The notes beneath the pieces were generated by a model that ran no database searches, was not told where the DNA came from, and saw nothing but the letters and a program-made list of their open reading frames with translations. This document shows positions 44,147 to 54,500 of a stretch of DNA of 64,000 bases, piece by piece. This stretch comes from Paludibacteraceae bacterium (GTDB lineage: Bacteria > Bacteroidota > Bacteroidia > Bacteroidales > Paludibacteraceae): positions 1-64,000 of the forward strand of contig JAKSNJ010000009.1 in the NCBI GenBank assembly GCA_024399965.1, in the 5' to 3' direction. A program made the position numbers and the translations under genes. Each line of letters begins with the position of its first letter. Positions within the stretch are counted from its first letter, which is position 1.

Positions 44147-44201
44147 AATGTTTAATAATTTTAGTTAATAATGTTTATGTGATAGTCTTTTGACTATGTT
44201 C

Positions 44202-45752
44202 TTATTTTTCCATCAATTTGCGATAGAGATTCTTGGGGTCAACGGCCTTTTGAATCAGGGCGTGCAGGTCCTCAATCTTGACGCGGTCCTGCTCCATCGT
44301 GTCGCGGTAACGCACGGTAACACAGCCATCGTTGAGCGTGTCATGGTCCACCGTTACGCAGAAAGGCGTACCGATGGCGTCCTGACGGCGATAACGCTTG
44401 CCGATAGAGTCTTTTTCATCGTATTGGGTTTTGAAATCAAACTTGAGCATATCCATGATTTCGCGTGCTTTCTCGGGCAGCCCGTCCTTCTTAACAAGAG
44501 GCATCACGCACACCTTGACAGGCGCGAGTACGGGAGGCAAGTTGAGCACGACGCGCGTGTCACCGCCGTCAAGGGCTTCCTCCTTGTAAGCAGCGCACAT
44601 GATAGACAAGAACATACGGTCCACACCAATAGACGTCTCAATGACATAGGGAGTATAGGACTCGTTGGTCTCAGGATCAAAGTACTCGATTTTCTTGCCG
44701 GAGAACTTAGCATGTTGCGACAAGTCGAAGTTGGTACGGCTGTGAATACCCTCCACCTCCTTGAAGCCGAAAGGCATAAGGAACTCGATGTCGGTAGCGG
44801 CATTGGCGTAGTGGGCAAGTTTCTCGTGGTCGTGGAAACGGTATTTTTCATCGCCCAAGCCGAGGGCTTTGTGCCACTTAAGACGGAACTCCTTCCAATG
44901 TTTGAACCAGTCCATCTCGGTGCCGGGCTTGATGAAGAACTGCATCTCCATCTGCTCGAACTCACGCATACGGAAGACGAATTGGCGGGCTACTATCTCG
45001 TTACGGAACGCCTTACCTATTTGGGCGATACCGAAAGGAAACTTCATACGGCCTGTTTTCTGCACGTTCAGGTAATTGACAAATATACCTTGTGCCGTCT
45101 CGGGACGGAGGTAAATACGCATATTGCTGTCGGCAGTCGAACCCATTTCGGTTTGGAACATAAGGTTGAACTGACGGACGTCGGTCCAGTTGCGTGTGCC
45201 GGAGATGGGACAAACTATTTCTTCGTCGAGAATGATCTGCTTGAGTTCAGCCAAGTCGTTGTCGTTCATGGCTTTAGCAAAACGCTCGTGGAGGGCGTTC
45301 CACTTGGCTTGGTGCTCCAAAACGCGCGGATTGGTCTGACGGAACATCGCTTCATCAAACGAATCACCGAACCGCTTGGCCGCTTTCTCGACCTCCTTGT
45401 TCATCTTATCCTCTATCTTGGCGAGCTGCTCCTCAATGAGCACGTCAGCACGATAGCGCTTCTTGGAATCCTTATTATCAATTAACGGGTCATTGAACGC
45501 ATCTACGTGTCCGGACGCTTTCCAGACGGTGGGGTGCATAAAAATGGAGGCGTCAATACCAACGATATTCTCGTGCAAAAGGGTCATTGAATCCCACCAA
45601 TACCGCTTAATGTTGTTCTTGAGCTCTACGCCATTTTGCCCATAGTCGTAAACCGCTCCAAGACCATCGTAAATCTCGCTGGAAGGGAAAACAAAACCAT
45701 ATTCCTTGCAGTGAGCAACAAGTTTTTTGAATGTTTCTTCTTGAGTTGCCAT
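44202..45752 (-). CDS. glyS: Glycyl-tRNA synthetase, single-chain class II
   Basis: Charges tRNA-Gly. The 516-residue alpha-type (eukaryote-like, dimeric) enzyme has FVFPSSEIYDG near the start, the motif 2 region LRPETAQGIFVNYLNV with FGIAQIGKAFRNE, ANAATDIEFLMPFGF in the middle, and motif 3 ETSIGVDRMFLSIM. The anticodon-binding domain occupies the last about 130 residues. It has a canonical promoter divergent from murC. Confidence 0.96.
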   Translation of the reverse strand: MATQEETFKKLVAHCKEYGFVFPSSEIYDGLGAVYDYGQNGVELKNNIKRYWWDSMTLLHENIVGIDASIFMHPTVWKASGHVDAFNDPLIDNKDSKKRYRADVLIEEQLAKIEDKMNKEVEKAAKRFGDSFDEAMFRQTNPRVLEHQAKWNALHERFAKAMNDNDLAELKQIILDEEIVCPISGTRNWTDVRQFNLMFQTEMGSTADSNMRIYLRPETAQGIFVNYLNVQKTGRMKFPFGIAQIGKAFRNEIVARQFVFRMREFEQMEMQFFIKPGTEMDWFKHWKEFRLKWHKALGLGDEKYRFHDHEKLAHYANAATDIEFLMPFGFKEVEGIHSRTNFDLSQHAKFSGKKIEYFDPETNESYTPYVIETSIGVDRMFLSIMCAAYKEEALDGGDTRVVLNLPPVLAPVKVCVMPLVKKDGLPEKAREIMDMLKFDFKTQYDEKDSIGKRYRRQDAIGTPFCVTVDHDTLNDGCVTVRYRDTMEQDRVKIEDLHALIQKAVDPKNLYRKLMEK

Positions 45753-45796
45753 ATCAATTATTTTAAGTCAAAAGTCGAAAATTTTCTTTTCGGCTG

Positions 45797-45828
45797 CAAA
45801 GTTACAACTTTTTTCGCAAATATGCAAA
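45797..45828 (-). promoter_or_regulatory. glyS promoter
   Basis: Minus strand TTTG (45825-45828), 20 bases, TAACTTTG (45797-45804). Confidence 0.8.
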
Positions 45829-45833
45829 TAAAA

Positions 45834-45865
45834 TTTGCAGATGTAGATTTTTTTTTGTATTTTTG
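45834..45865 (+). promoter_or_regulatory. murC promoter
   Basis: TTTG (45834-45837), 20 bases, TATTTTTG (45858-45865). It is arranged back to back with the glyS promoter, with five bases between the two -33 boxes. Confidence 0.8.
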
Positions 45866-45893
45866 CACAAAATTTATAATGCGGTATTGCACC

Positions 45894-47306
45894 ATGTTGG
45901 AAACAAAAGATATTCAATCGTTTTACTTTTTGGGAATAGGGGGCATTGGTATGTCCGCTTTGGCGCGGTATTTCAAGCATTTGGGCTATGACGTTCGCGG
46001 TTACGACCGTACACCATCGCCCTTGACACGCGAATTGGAAGCAGAGCAGATTTCCATTATATATGATGTACAATGCACAATTCACAATGCGCAATGGAAT
46101 TTGGAAAAGATGAGTCCCGAGAATACACTCGTGGTACGGACACCTGCCGTTCCTGAGGACCAAGACATATATACATATCTGCGCGAACAAGGGTACACCA
46201 TTCTTAAACGTTCCGAAATGTTGGGTATGGTGACTCGTCAGAAAAAGGCACTTTGTGTGGCAGGAACTCACGGCAAAACGACTACCAGCACGATGTTGGC
46301 GTATATCTTAAGCGAAAGCCATTTGGGGACGAATGCCTTTTTAGGCGGTATCAGCAATAATTTCCAAAGCAACCTTTTAATCGATGAAAACAGCGATTTT
46401 GTGGTGGTAGAGGCCGATGAATATGACCGCAGTTTCCATCATTTGCAGCCGTATATGTCCGTGATTACGAGTATAGACCCCGACCATTTGGATATCTACG
46501 GTACTGCCGAAGAGTACCAAAAAGGTTTTGATGTCTATGCCGGATTGGTAGAGCATACGGTTTTGCTGAAGGCAGGGTATCATGTGCAAACAACAGCCAA
46601 CCTAATGACCTACTGTGGCGCAAAGTCCGATGAACAAGCAGATTTTTATGCAGATAATGTGGAGGTGAACGATGGGGACATCTACTTTGACTTTGTGGGA
46701 CCGAACGTGCGTATCAAGCATGTGCGTTTAGGTGTGCCTGTGTGGGTGAACATCGAAAATAGTGTAGCAGCGATGGCGATGGCATGGCTGAATGGGGCTA
46801 CGGAAGAGGAAATAAGACGGGGAGTAGAGCGTTTTGCAGGTGTTTATCGGCGGTTTAATATTCATGTCAAGACTGACAAGGTGGTGTATGTAGATGATTA
46901 CGCCCATCACCCAACCGAGCTAAATGCCTCGATTCAATCCATTCGCAAATTGTATAAAAATCGTCATTTCATCGTGATTTTCCAGCCACACCTCTATACC
47001 CGTACTCGAGACTTTGCTGCAGATTTCAAGCGCGTTCTGTCGCAAGCCGATGAATTGGTGCTGCTACCTATCTATCCTGCACGTGAACTGCCGATAGAGG
47101 GAGTGACGAGTGAGATGCTTTTGACGGTGGGTGCGTCCGCGCACTCCGATATAGGCACGATGCGCGGTGTAGTTGTGGAGAAGAAAGACCTTATTACATA
47201 TATACGCGAGCGCGTGCGAGTGACAGAGGGTCCGGTAGTCGTATTAAGTTTGGGTGCCGGTGATATAGACCGATTGGTACCTGCCTTGACGGAAGCATTG
47301 CAATGA
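45894..47306 (+). CDS. murC: UDP-N-acetylmuramate-L-alanine ligase
   Basis: Adds L-Ala to UDP-MurNAc in peptidoglycan synthesis. The 470-residue protein has FLGIGGIGMSALARYF at the start, the ATP loop AGTHGKTTTSTMLA, VVEADEYDRSFHHL and VDDYAHHPTELNAS. ATG 45894 fits the family start; ATG 45879 adds five residues. The loop IYDVQCTIHNAQWNLEKM is encoded partly by 7-base units (46068-46095). The promoter lies 29 bases upstream, and the ftsQ start overlaps the stop. Confidence 0.95.
   Translation: MLETKDIQSFYFLGIGGIGMSALARYFKHLGYDVRGYDRTPSPLTRELEAEQISIIYDVQCTIHNAQWNLEKMSPENTLVVRTPAVPEDQDIYTYLREQGYTILKRSEMLGMVTRQKKALCVAGTHGKTTTSTMLAYILSESHLGTNAFLGGISNNFQSNLLIDENSDFVVVEADEYDRSFHHLQPYMSVITSIDPDHLDIYGTAEEYQKGFDVYAGLVEHTVLLKAGYHVQTTANLMTYCGAKSDEQADFYADNVEVNDGDIYFDFVGPNVRIKHVRLGVPVWVNIENSVAAMAMAWLNGATEEEIRRGVERFAGVYRRFNIHVKTDKVVYVDDYAHHPTELNASIQSIRKLYKNRHFIVIFQPHLYTRTRDFAADFKRVLSQADELVLLPIYPARELPIEGVTSEMLLTVGASAHSDIGTMRGVVVEKKDLITYIRERVRVTEGPVVVLSLGAGDIDRLVPALTEALQ
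46068..46095 (+). repeat. Four heptamer units inside murC
   Basis: Units of type NNRCAAT or TCACAAT (for example GTACAAT, GCACAAT), in the same word family as folA and thyA. They encode a surface loop. Confidence 0.75.
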
Positions 47307-48055
47307 AAGAAATTATACGATATAGTTTGATAAGCGTGTGTGCCGTGTTGGTGGCAGCATATTTGGTAGCAGGAGTGGTGCTAAGTCGCCAACAAATGCC
47401 ATCGCCGGACTGTTCACGAGTGGTGGTGTGCATCCGCGACAGCGCACAAAGGTCCTATCTGCAGCCAGAGGAAGTACACCGTGTATTGCGCCAAAATATG
47501 TTGTACCCGGTAGGCAAATCTATGAACGATGTGGAGACGCAACGCATTGAAGAACAGATGTTAAAACATGATTTGGTGCGCACATGCGAGTGTTATACCA
47601 TACAAAACGGGCGTCTGTGCGTCGAACTGACGCAACGTGTACCGTTGCTGCGTGTGGTAACAGGTGGAGAGACGTATTTTATAGATACCGACCGTAAGAT
47701 GATGCCCGTTCGTGCAGATGTGCGTGTAAGCGTGCTGCTGGCTACGGGTGATGTGAGTCGTCGAATGGCCGCGGAACAACTGAGCGATTTCGCCGAGTGG
47801 TTGCGACAAGATGCTTTCTGGCGTGCGCGAATAGCTCGTGTGCATGTGTCAGGTCCACATTCGATCATACTCAAACAAGCCAACAATAATGCCGAAATCC
47901 TTTTGGGAGATTGGAATGATTATGCTCAAAAACTGAATAAATTACGTTTGTGGTACGAGCGAAGTGAGGCAATGGAAATGCCGACGTATCAACAGTTAGA
48001 TGTGCGGTTTAAGGGGCAGGTAATAGGTGTTCAACAAGCATTAAGCAGTAGATAA
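47303..48055 (+). CDS. ftsQ: Cell division protein FtsQ
   Basis: A 250-residue bitopic membrane protein of the divisome. One membrane segment (RYSLISVCAVLVAAYLVAGVV) is followed by a periplasmic POTRA/FtsQ-like region with SYLQPEEVHRVLRQN and LVRTCECYTIQNGRL. It overlaps the murC stop by four bases and lies three bases before ftsA. FtsQ sequences are poorly conserved; gene order between murC and ftsA supports the call. Confidence 0.88.
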   Translation: MKEIIRYSLISVCAVLVAAYLVAGVVLSRQQMPSPDCSRVVVCIRDSAQRSYLQPEEVHRVLRQNMLYPVGKSMNDVETQRIEEQMLKHDLVRTCECYTIQNGRLCVELTQRVPLLRVVTGGETYFIDTDRKMMPVRADVRVSVLLATGDVSRRMAAEQLSDFAEWLRQDAFWRARIARVHVSGPHSIILKQANNNAEILLGDWNDYAQKLNKLRLWYERSEAMEMPTYQQLDVRFKGQVIGVQQALSSR

Positions 48056-48058
48056 GAT

Positions 48059-49342
48059 ATGCCGAGAAAAGTACGAAAATTATTGGCGGAAGTATTGCCG
48101 TTAGTTGCCATTGAATTGGGTAGTCATTCCGTCCGTGCCATGGCGGCTAAAAAATTAGGCCCCAATCGTTTGCAGGTATTGGGATACGAACAAAGCCAAA
48201 AGCACCCCTGTGTGGAAAAGGGAGTGGTGGTGCAAACAACCAACGCAGGATATATGATAGCGAGCGTGCTCAAGTTGCTGGCTAATCGTATTCAGCAGCC
48301 GGAGTTACCAGCCGCTTTTGTGGTGTTAGGTGGCGCTTCGATGCAGGTAGTGCCGGTGCATAGCAAACGCGATTTGGCTCGCAGACATGCTATTTCCGAA
48401 GATTTATTGGCGGATATGGAAGAGGAGTGTAAGATGAAGATTGAACGTCGTAATCAAGGTGTGGCAGTACTGGACTTGGTGCCGTCCTATTTCGTGTTGG
48501 ACGGAACAACGCAGGAAGATATACCTACCGAAGAGCAGCGTGCGCGTGAGATAGAAGCACATTATATCGCGTTTGTGGGCAAGCAGGATTTGGAGGAAAA
48601 AGTGGTGGCAAGTTTTGACCGTGCAGCCAAGTCGATAGAGAAAACATTTACTCGTCCTGAGGCCTTGTTCTCGGCTTTCTCGTTTGAAGACCAAGAGGTG
48701 CTGAATGAAGGTTGTGCTATCTTGGACATGGGTGCGCAAACAACCACGTTGTCAATCTATAAAGGCAATAAATACCTAAAAAACAAGGTTGTTCCGAAGG
48801 GTGGATATCACATTACGCGCCTACTGGAGCAACAGGGGATTTCTTTCCCTGTGGCAGAGCAACTCAAAATACAGTATGGAATGGCTTCGCCCGATTTGGT
48901 TCAGAAAAATATCAGCATGAAAATGCCCGGTTCGGCAGAAATAGGTGGCGTCTGGCAGACCGATGCCAAGGAGGTGGCCACTCTGATACGACAGGAATTG
49001 GACGAGATGATTGACCCCTTGATGGAGACGCTGAATGAGTGTGACTCAACTATCAGTCGCCTCTATTTGACCGGTGGTGCCAGTATGCTGCACGGCATAG
49101 AGGATTATATCAGCAGCAAAACGAATATAGAGGTGATGTATGGTAGTCACGCCGGTTTGCTTGAAATACAAAATGACGAGCAAGAAGAGTTTTGCAAACC
49201 TCAATATGCCAGTTTGGTGGGCACACTCATTTTGGGTAGTGACTACCGTGATGCCAATCCCGGCAAGTTGTTGCCGACACCGAAGATACAGCGCAGTGAT
49301 AATCTGGGCAATCGTCTCTTTGAATTATTTACCGAACAATAA
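48059..49342 (+). CDS. ftsA: Cell division protein FtsA
   Basis: An actin-fold protein that tethers FtsZ to the membrane. The 427-residue protein has the phosphate-1 motif IELGSHSVRA, LDMGAQTTTLSIY and YLTGGASMLHGIEDY for nucleotide binding, the SHS2/1C region between them, and a C-terminal amphipathic segment (LGNRLFELFTEQ) expected to bind membrane. It is followed by ftsZ after 12 bases. Confidence 0.96.
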   Translation: MPRKVRKLLAEVLPLVAIELGSHSVRAMAAKKLGPNRLQVLGYEQSQKHPCVEKGVVVQTTNAGYMIASVLKLLANRIQQPELPAAFVVLGGASMQVVPVHSKRDLARRHAISEDLLADMEEECKMKIERRNQGVAVLDLVPSYFVLDGTTQEDIPTEEQRAREIEAHYIAFVGKQDLEEKVVASFDRAAKSIEKTFTRPEALFSAFSFEDQEVLNEGCAILDMGAQTTTLSIYKGNKYLKNKVVPKGGYHITRLLEQQGISFPVAEQLKIQYGMASPDLVQKNISMKMPGSAEIGGVWQTDAKEVATLIRQELDEMIDPLMETLNECDSTISRLYLTGGASMLHGIEDYISSKTNIEVMYGSHAGLLEIQNDEQEEFCKPQYASLVGTLILGSDYRDANPGKLLPTPKIQRSDNLGNRLFELFTEQ

Positions 49343-49354
49343 GAAAACAATAAT

Positions 49355-50674
49355 ATGAATGACGATTTACTCCCCTTGGAGGTTCCTATTCAAGAAGATT
49401 CTATTATTAAAGTGATGGGCGTTGGTGGCGGTGGCTGCAATGCTGTCAATCACATGTACCAACAAGGTATAAAGGGCGTTTCGTTCCTTGTATGTAATAC
49501 AGACAGACAGGCCTTGAGTGGCGGTTCTGTTCCTGCCAAGTTGCAATTAGGGCCCGGTTTGGGCGCAGGTGGCGACCCCAATAAAGCGCGCAAATATGCA
49601 GAAGAAAACAGAGACCGTATTCATGAGGCGTTAGATGACGGAACACAAATGCTTTTCTTGGCAGCCGGAATGGGTGGAGGTACCGGAACGGGTGCTTCGT
49701 CTATCGTGGCAGAAGTGGCGCAGGAAATGAATATTCTGACGGTGGGCATTGTTACTATTCCGTTTGCGTTTGAGGGGAAACCTAAGATTCGCAAGGCGCT
49801 GACAGGTGTGGCTACTTTGGCTGAACATGTGGACGCTATCTTGGTGATTAACAACGAGAAACTGAAACAGATATACCCCGATTTGAATATATTGAATGCC
49901 TTTAGTAAGTCCAATGACGTGATGGGAAATGCTGCCAAATCAATAGCAGAGATTATTACCATTCCGGGACTTATCAATACCGACTTTGCCGATGTGTATA
50001 ACACGCTAAAGGACGGTAAAGTGGCCATTATGAATGTGGGTCAGGCAGGAGGTGAACGTCGTGTAACCGATGCCATCAATAATGCGCTTCATTCTCCCCT
50101 TGTGAACACCAGCGATGTGCATGGTGCTAAGCGTGTGCTACTGCAATTCTACTGCTCTACTGAGTATGCCCTTCAAACGCAAGAGACCGACCAAATACAC
50201 GAGTTCGTGCAAGAGGTGGGTGATGAGGTGGAGGTTCAGTGGGGTGTTTCTATCGATGAATCCTTGGAAAAAGAGGTGCGCGTGACGTTAATTGCTACCG
50301 GTTATGAGGTAAGCGATATACCGTCCTTGAAAGATGAGTTTGGTCAGCCAACGATAGAAGATGCCATCAAGGCCAATTATGACGATATTGCCGTGTCCAA
50401 TCAAAAGAAGGATGATGAGGTGGCGCAAGTGATTGACTTGCAAATTGATCAACCGTTAGTAGAAGATACGCCGGCTGAGGATACGACTCCTGAAGTACCT
50501 GAAGAGACACCGGTGCCCGTACCCGAACAGCCCGTCCAACCGAAAGATGTGTCTGCTGATGACATTATCATTACCTTTGACGAGGAGCAGGAGAAAGATG
50601 TGCCTGCTCAACCTGTTCAACAGCAGGAGCAACCTCGACGCGGTTTGGCCGGTTGGATGCGCACACGCAGATAA
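49355..50674 (+). CDS. ftsZ: Cell division protein FtsZ
   Basis: The tubulin-like GTPase that forms the division ring. The 439-residue protein has IKVMGVGGGGCNAVNHMY, the G box GMGGGTGTGAS near 104-114 and the synergy loop region NTDFADVYNTLKDGK. Residues about 345-425 are an acidic Pro/Glu/Val/Gln-rich linker. The C terminus GLAGWMRTRR is basic and should be the partner-binding peptide. Confidence 0.98.
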   Translation: MNDDLLPLEVPIQEDSIIKVMGVGGGGCNAVNHMYQQGIKGVSFLVCNTDRQALSGGSVPAKLQLGPGLGAGGDPNKARKYAEENRDRIHEALDDGTQMLFLAAGMGGGTGTGASSIVAEVAQEMNILTVGIVTIPFAFEGKPKIRKALTGVATLAEHVDAILVINNEKLKQIYPDLNILNAFSKSNDVMGNAAKSIAEIITIPGLINTDFADVYNTLKDGKVAIMNVGQAGGERRVTDAINNALHSPLVNTSDVHGAKRVLLQFYCSTEYALQTQETDQIHEFVQEVGDEVEVQWGVSIDESLEKEVRVTLIATGYEVSDIPSLKDEFGQPTIEDAIKANYDDIAVSNQKKDDEVAQVIDLQIDQPLVEDTPAEDTTPEVPEETPVPVPEQPVQPKDVSADDIIITFDEEQEKDVPAQPVQQQEQPRRGLAGWMRTRR

Positions 50675-50707
50675 AAACAATACGTACAACATTAAAATGA
50701 AAATACT

Positions 50708-51577
50708 ATGAAAGGAATTATTCTTGCCGGAGGATCGGCAACGCGGTTGTATCCGTTGAGTAAGGCAATCTCTAAACAGATAATGCCGGTATATGACAAA
50801 CCGATGATTTACTACCCCTTGTCCAGTTTGATGCTGGCAGGTATTCGCGAAGTGCTGATTATCTCCACGCCTCGTGATTTGCCGATGTTTGAGGAATTAT
50901 TGGGCGATGGTAGCCGTATTGGTATGCGTCTGAGTTACAAGGTGCAACTCGTTCCCAATGGTTTGGCACAGGCCTTCGTATTAGGTGCAGAGTTCTTGAA
51001 TGGCGAACCGGGTTGCCTCATCTTGGGCGATAATATGTTCTATGGTCAGGGTTTCCGTCAGATGTTGCAAGATGCTGTGGCTCAGACAGAACAGGGAAAA
51101 GGTGCTTGCATCTTTGGTTACGAAGTAGCCGACCCGCGTGCGTATGGTGTGGTAGAGTTTGACAAGGATGGCAAGGTGCTATCACTGGAGGAAAAGCCGG
51201 CACAGCCGAAGAGTAATTATGCCGTTCCGGGTTTGTATTTCTACGATAAGACCGTTTGCGAAAAGGCAGCAGCTTTGCAACCATCTGCTCGTGGCGAATA
51301 TGAGATAACTGACCTGAATAAACTCTATCTGGCCGAAGGAACGCTGAAAGTTAAACTCTTTGGTCGTGGCTTTGCATGGCTGGATACGGGTAATTGCGAC
51401 AGTTTGTTAGAGGCAGGCAATTTCATTGCTACTATTCAAAACCGTCAGGGATTTTATGTGGCATGCATTGAGGAGATTGCTTGGCGGAACGGTTGGATTA
51501 ACTCCGACCAATTGCGTGCTCTTGGTAAGGAGATGAAAACAGCATACGGCCGTTATTTAGAGCACTTGGCAAAGTAA
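50708..51577 (+). CDS. rfbA: Glucose-1-phosphate thymidylyltransferase
   Basis: Makes dTDP-glucose, the first step toward dTDP-rhamnose for surface polysaccharides. The 289-residue protein, the family length, has the nucleotide-binding loop [36 protein letters not shown] and ILGDNMFYG. No rfbB, rfbC or rfbD is in the window. It sits between ftsZ and the regulator gene, whose GTG start directly follows its stop. Confidence 0.95.
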   Translation: MKGIILAGGSATRLYPLSKAISKQIMPVYDKPMIYYPLSSLMLAGIREVLIISTPRDLPMFEELLGDGSRIGMRLSYKVQLVPNGLAQAFVLGAEFLNGEPGCLILGDNMFYGQGFRQMLQDAVAQTEQGKGACIFGYEVADPRAYGVVEFDKDGKVLSLEEKPAQPKSNYAVPGLYFYDKTVCEKAAALQPSARGEYEITDLNKLYLAEGTLKVKLFGRGFAWLDTGNCDSLLEAGNFIATIQNRQGFYVACIEEIAWRNGWINSDQLRALGKEMKTAYGRYLEHLAK

Positions 51578-54500
51578 GTGAAAGGTAGAACGTCATATTG
51601 GTTGATGTTGCTTGTCCTACTGGTGGACTCGCTGCCTGTGGTGGCATCTGTTCCGCACTATATGGTGCAGCACTATTCGGTGGAGGACGGACTGAGTCAG
51701 AACACGGTGAGTTGTATCCTGCAGGATGCAGAGGGTTATATGTGGTTCGGCACGTGGGACGGACTCAACCGTTTTGACGGTTACAAGTTTGTGGTGTCTC
51801 GTCCGGATTCGGTAGATGGCGGTATATCGTATAGCAACCGTATTGATGCCCTCCGGTTGGAGGACGGCAAGGTCTATCCGATGGCAGCTACCAAGGGCGA
51901 TTCTATCTATGTGGACCGACACGGAATCATTTGGCAAGTAGATGATAAACAGGGAATTTCACGTTATCGGGACGGAGCGTGGAAGCGTTTCTGTCCTCCT
52001 TTGGATCCGCGTTATGCCGGTCAGTTGAGGCGCAATTTCTTTGTGGTGGAGGACCAGAGTGGGGCACTATGGGTGAACCCGACCGGAGGCGGTTTTTCGC
52101 GTTATAATTACGAAGAAGATGTTTTGGAATGGCCCTTCCACGGTCTGACTAATATGGTGCATACTGCCTATGTTGACCGGCAGGGTTTGTTGTGGCTCTC
52201 TACCTATGATGGCGGTTTGGATTGTGTCAACTTATCTATGCAGCCATTTAACCTGCAAGACCTTCGTACCGGCCGTGACCCTGTGGGAGAGGTGCGTGCT
52301 ATGATGTTGGAAGGCAACGACTTGCATATTTACCAACGTGATTACCGCATGGTGTATTGCGCAGCGCAAACCAGTTATGGACTGCTGTTGGGTACCAAGG
52401 GTTATGGGGTAATCGGCTTGCCCTTTACGTGTGATTATGCCGATGTATATAGCATATTGGAGGTTGGGGAAACGCTCTATGTCGGCACGTACGGTAATGG
52501 CATAGTGACTTATACCAACGGTCAGCGCAAGGACTACGGTGCAGGGCTAAAAGTGCGTGATTTATTGTGGGCTGACTCCACGCTGTGGGCTGCCACGACT
52601 TCCGGACTATTGGTTGGGGACAGTTTGATTGATTTTTATGATGTGCGGTGCTTACTGCAAGACCGAAAAGGTCGTATCTGGTGTGGTACGTTTGGTGGCG
52701 GTTTGTACCAAGTGGTGAAAGATGTTGAAGGTGTCCATCTTTTGCACCAAAATACGTATTCTACGATTGTTTTAGCGATAGTAGAAGATTTTGAGGGCAA
52801 TATATGGTACACCGGCGAAACGGATATTACCTGCTACCAAGCAGACCAAGGCACCTTCCAACGGTATAAAGTGTTTAACGGTGAAACGGGTGCTTGTTTC
52901 AACGAAGCCAAAGCGTTGTCTATGGGTGAGGAGGTTGTGTTTGGCTATAACCACGGTTATTGCCGTTTCCGTCCGTCCGATATCCATCAGTCGTCGTTTG
53001 TCCCTCCTTTGATGATAACGGACATCGAGTATCGCAATCGCAGTTCGGTTTCAGTGGCTTTTGCTGCGTTGGACTATGCTGCCCCCAGCAAGATATTGTA
53101 TAGTTGGCAGTTGAGCGGTGTAGATGACGATTGGGTGGAACCAACATCGGAGCGCAAAGCGTATTATACTAATCTCAAGCCGGGTAAGTATATTTTCCAA
53201 CTCCGTTCCACCAATAGCGAAGGTGTTTGGGTGGACAATGTGCGCCAAGTGACCATTACGGTTGAGCGTGCTTTTTGGCAGACCGGCTGGATGGTGCTGC
53301 TCATATTGATTTTGTTGGGCATCATCGGTTGGGTCGTGTTGCGTTTCTTGCGCGCCAATAATGCCCTGAAACAGGAGGTGGAGGTGGAGCAAAAAGTGAC
53401 GGACATTAAGTTGCGCTTCTTCACCAATATCAGCCATGAATTGCGTACGCCCCTGACGCTCATATTGGGTCCTGTAGATAACCTGTTGACGAAGGAAAAC
53501 TTGTCGCCGTCTGTGCGTGAGCAGTTGGAAATAGTGTCCGGCAACGCGCGGCGTATGTTACGTATGATTAATATGCTGTTGGACTTCCGCAAGTTGCAGC
53601 AAAATCAGTTGAAGATGAAGGTGAGCCCGATTCATTTCTGGAACTTGGTGGAAGATACCTGCAATAACTTCAACAAGGAGGCGCAGAAGAAATCTATCAC
53701 TTTCCAAAAGCAACTGCTGACGGGCGATGACCTTGTTTGGGTGGACCACGAAAAGATGGAAACGGTGCTGTTTAACCTGTTGAGCAATGCCTTTAAGTAC
53801 ACGCCCGATGGCGGTACGATTACCGTCCAACTGACGGACAAGGACGATTTCCTTATCTTGGCGGTTAAGGACACGGGTTGCGGTATTCCCAAGGAGAAGC
53901 GCAGTGTGCTATTTGAGCGCTTCCGTAGCAATAACGAGTTGAAAGGTACGGGTACGGGTATCGGACTGAACTTGACCAAAGAGTTGGTCGATATGCACCA
54001 CGCTTATATTGAGGTAACCAGTGAGGTGGGTAAGGGTTCTGTCTTTACGGTACTGATTCGTAAGGGTAATGAACACTTTGGCACGGATGTGGAGATAGTG
54101 GTCGGAGATGCCGTGCCTGCTACAGCCAAAGTCAAAGCCGGTGCTCACCGTTGGGTGGTGCCCGAGCATAAACCTGTTATGCTAATCGTAGATGATAACG
54201 AAGATATGCGTTCTTTCATTGAGTCTATTTTCTCTGACTTATTCACGATACACACGGCGGCGGACGGCATAGAGGCATTGGATTTGATTCAGCAGACGAT
54301 GCCACAAATCGTGTTGTCAGACTTAATGATGCCTAATATGGACGGTATAGAATTGCTGAAGCGTTTGCGCCAAAACGACGCTACTGCGTCCTTACCGATT
54401 GTCTTATTGACTGCCAAAACGGCTATTGAAAGTCAGTTGGAGGGCTTGGAACACGGGGCAGACGATTATATCACCAAACCTTTCTCGCCGGCTTATATCA

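Noticed and set aside
44190-45485. 431-codon open frame on the plus strand over glyS
   Set aside because: It is antisense to a complete glycyl-tRNA synthetase and has no protein-family features.
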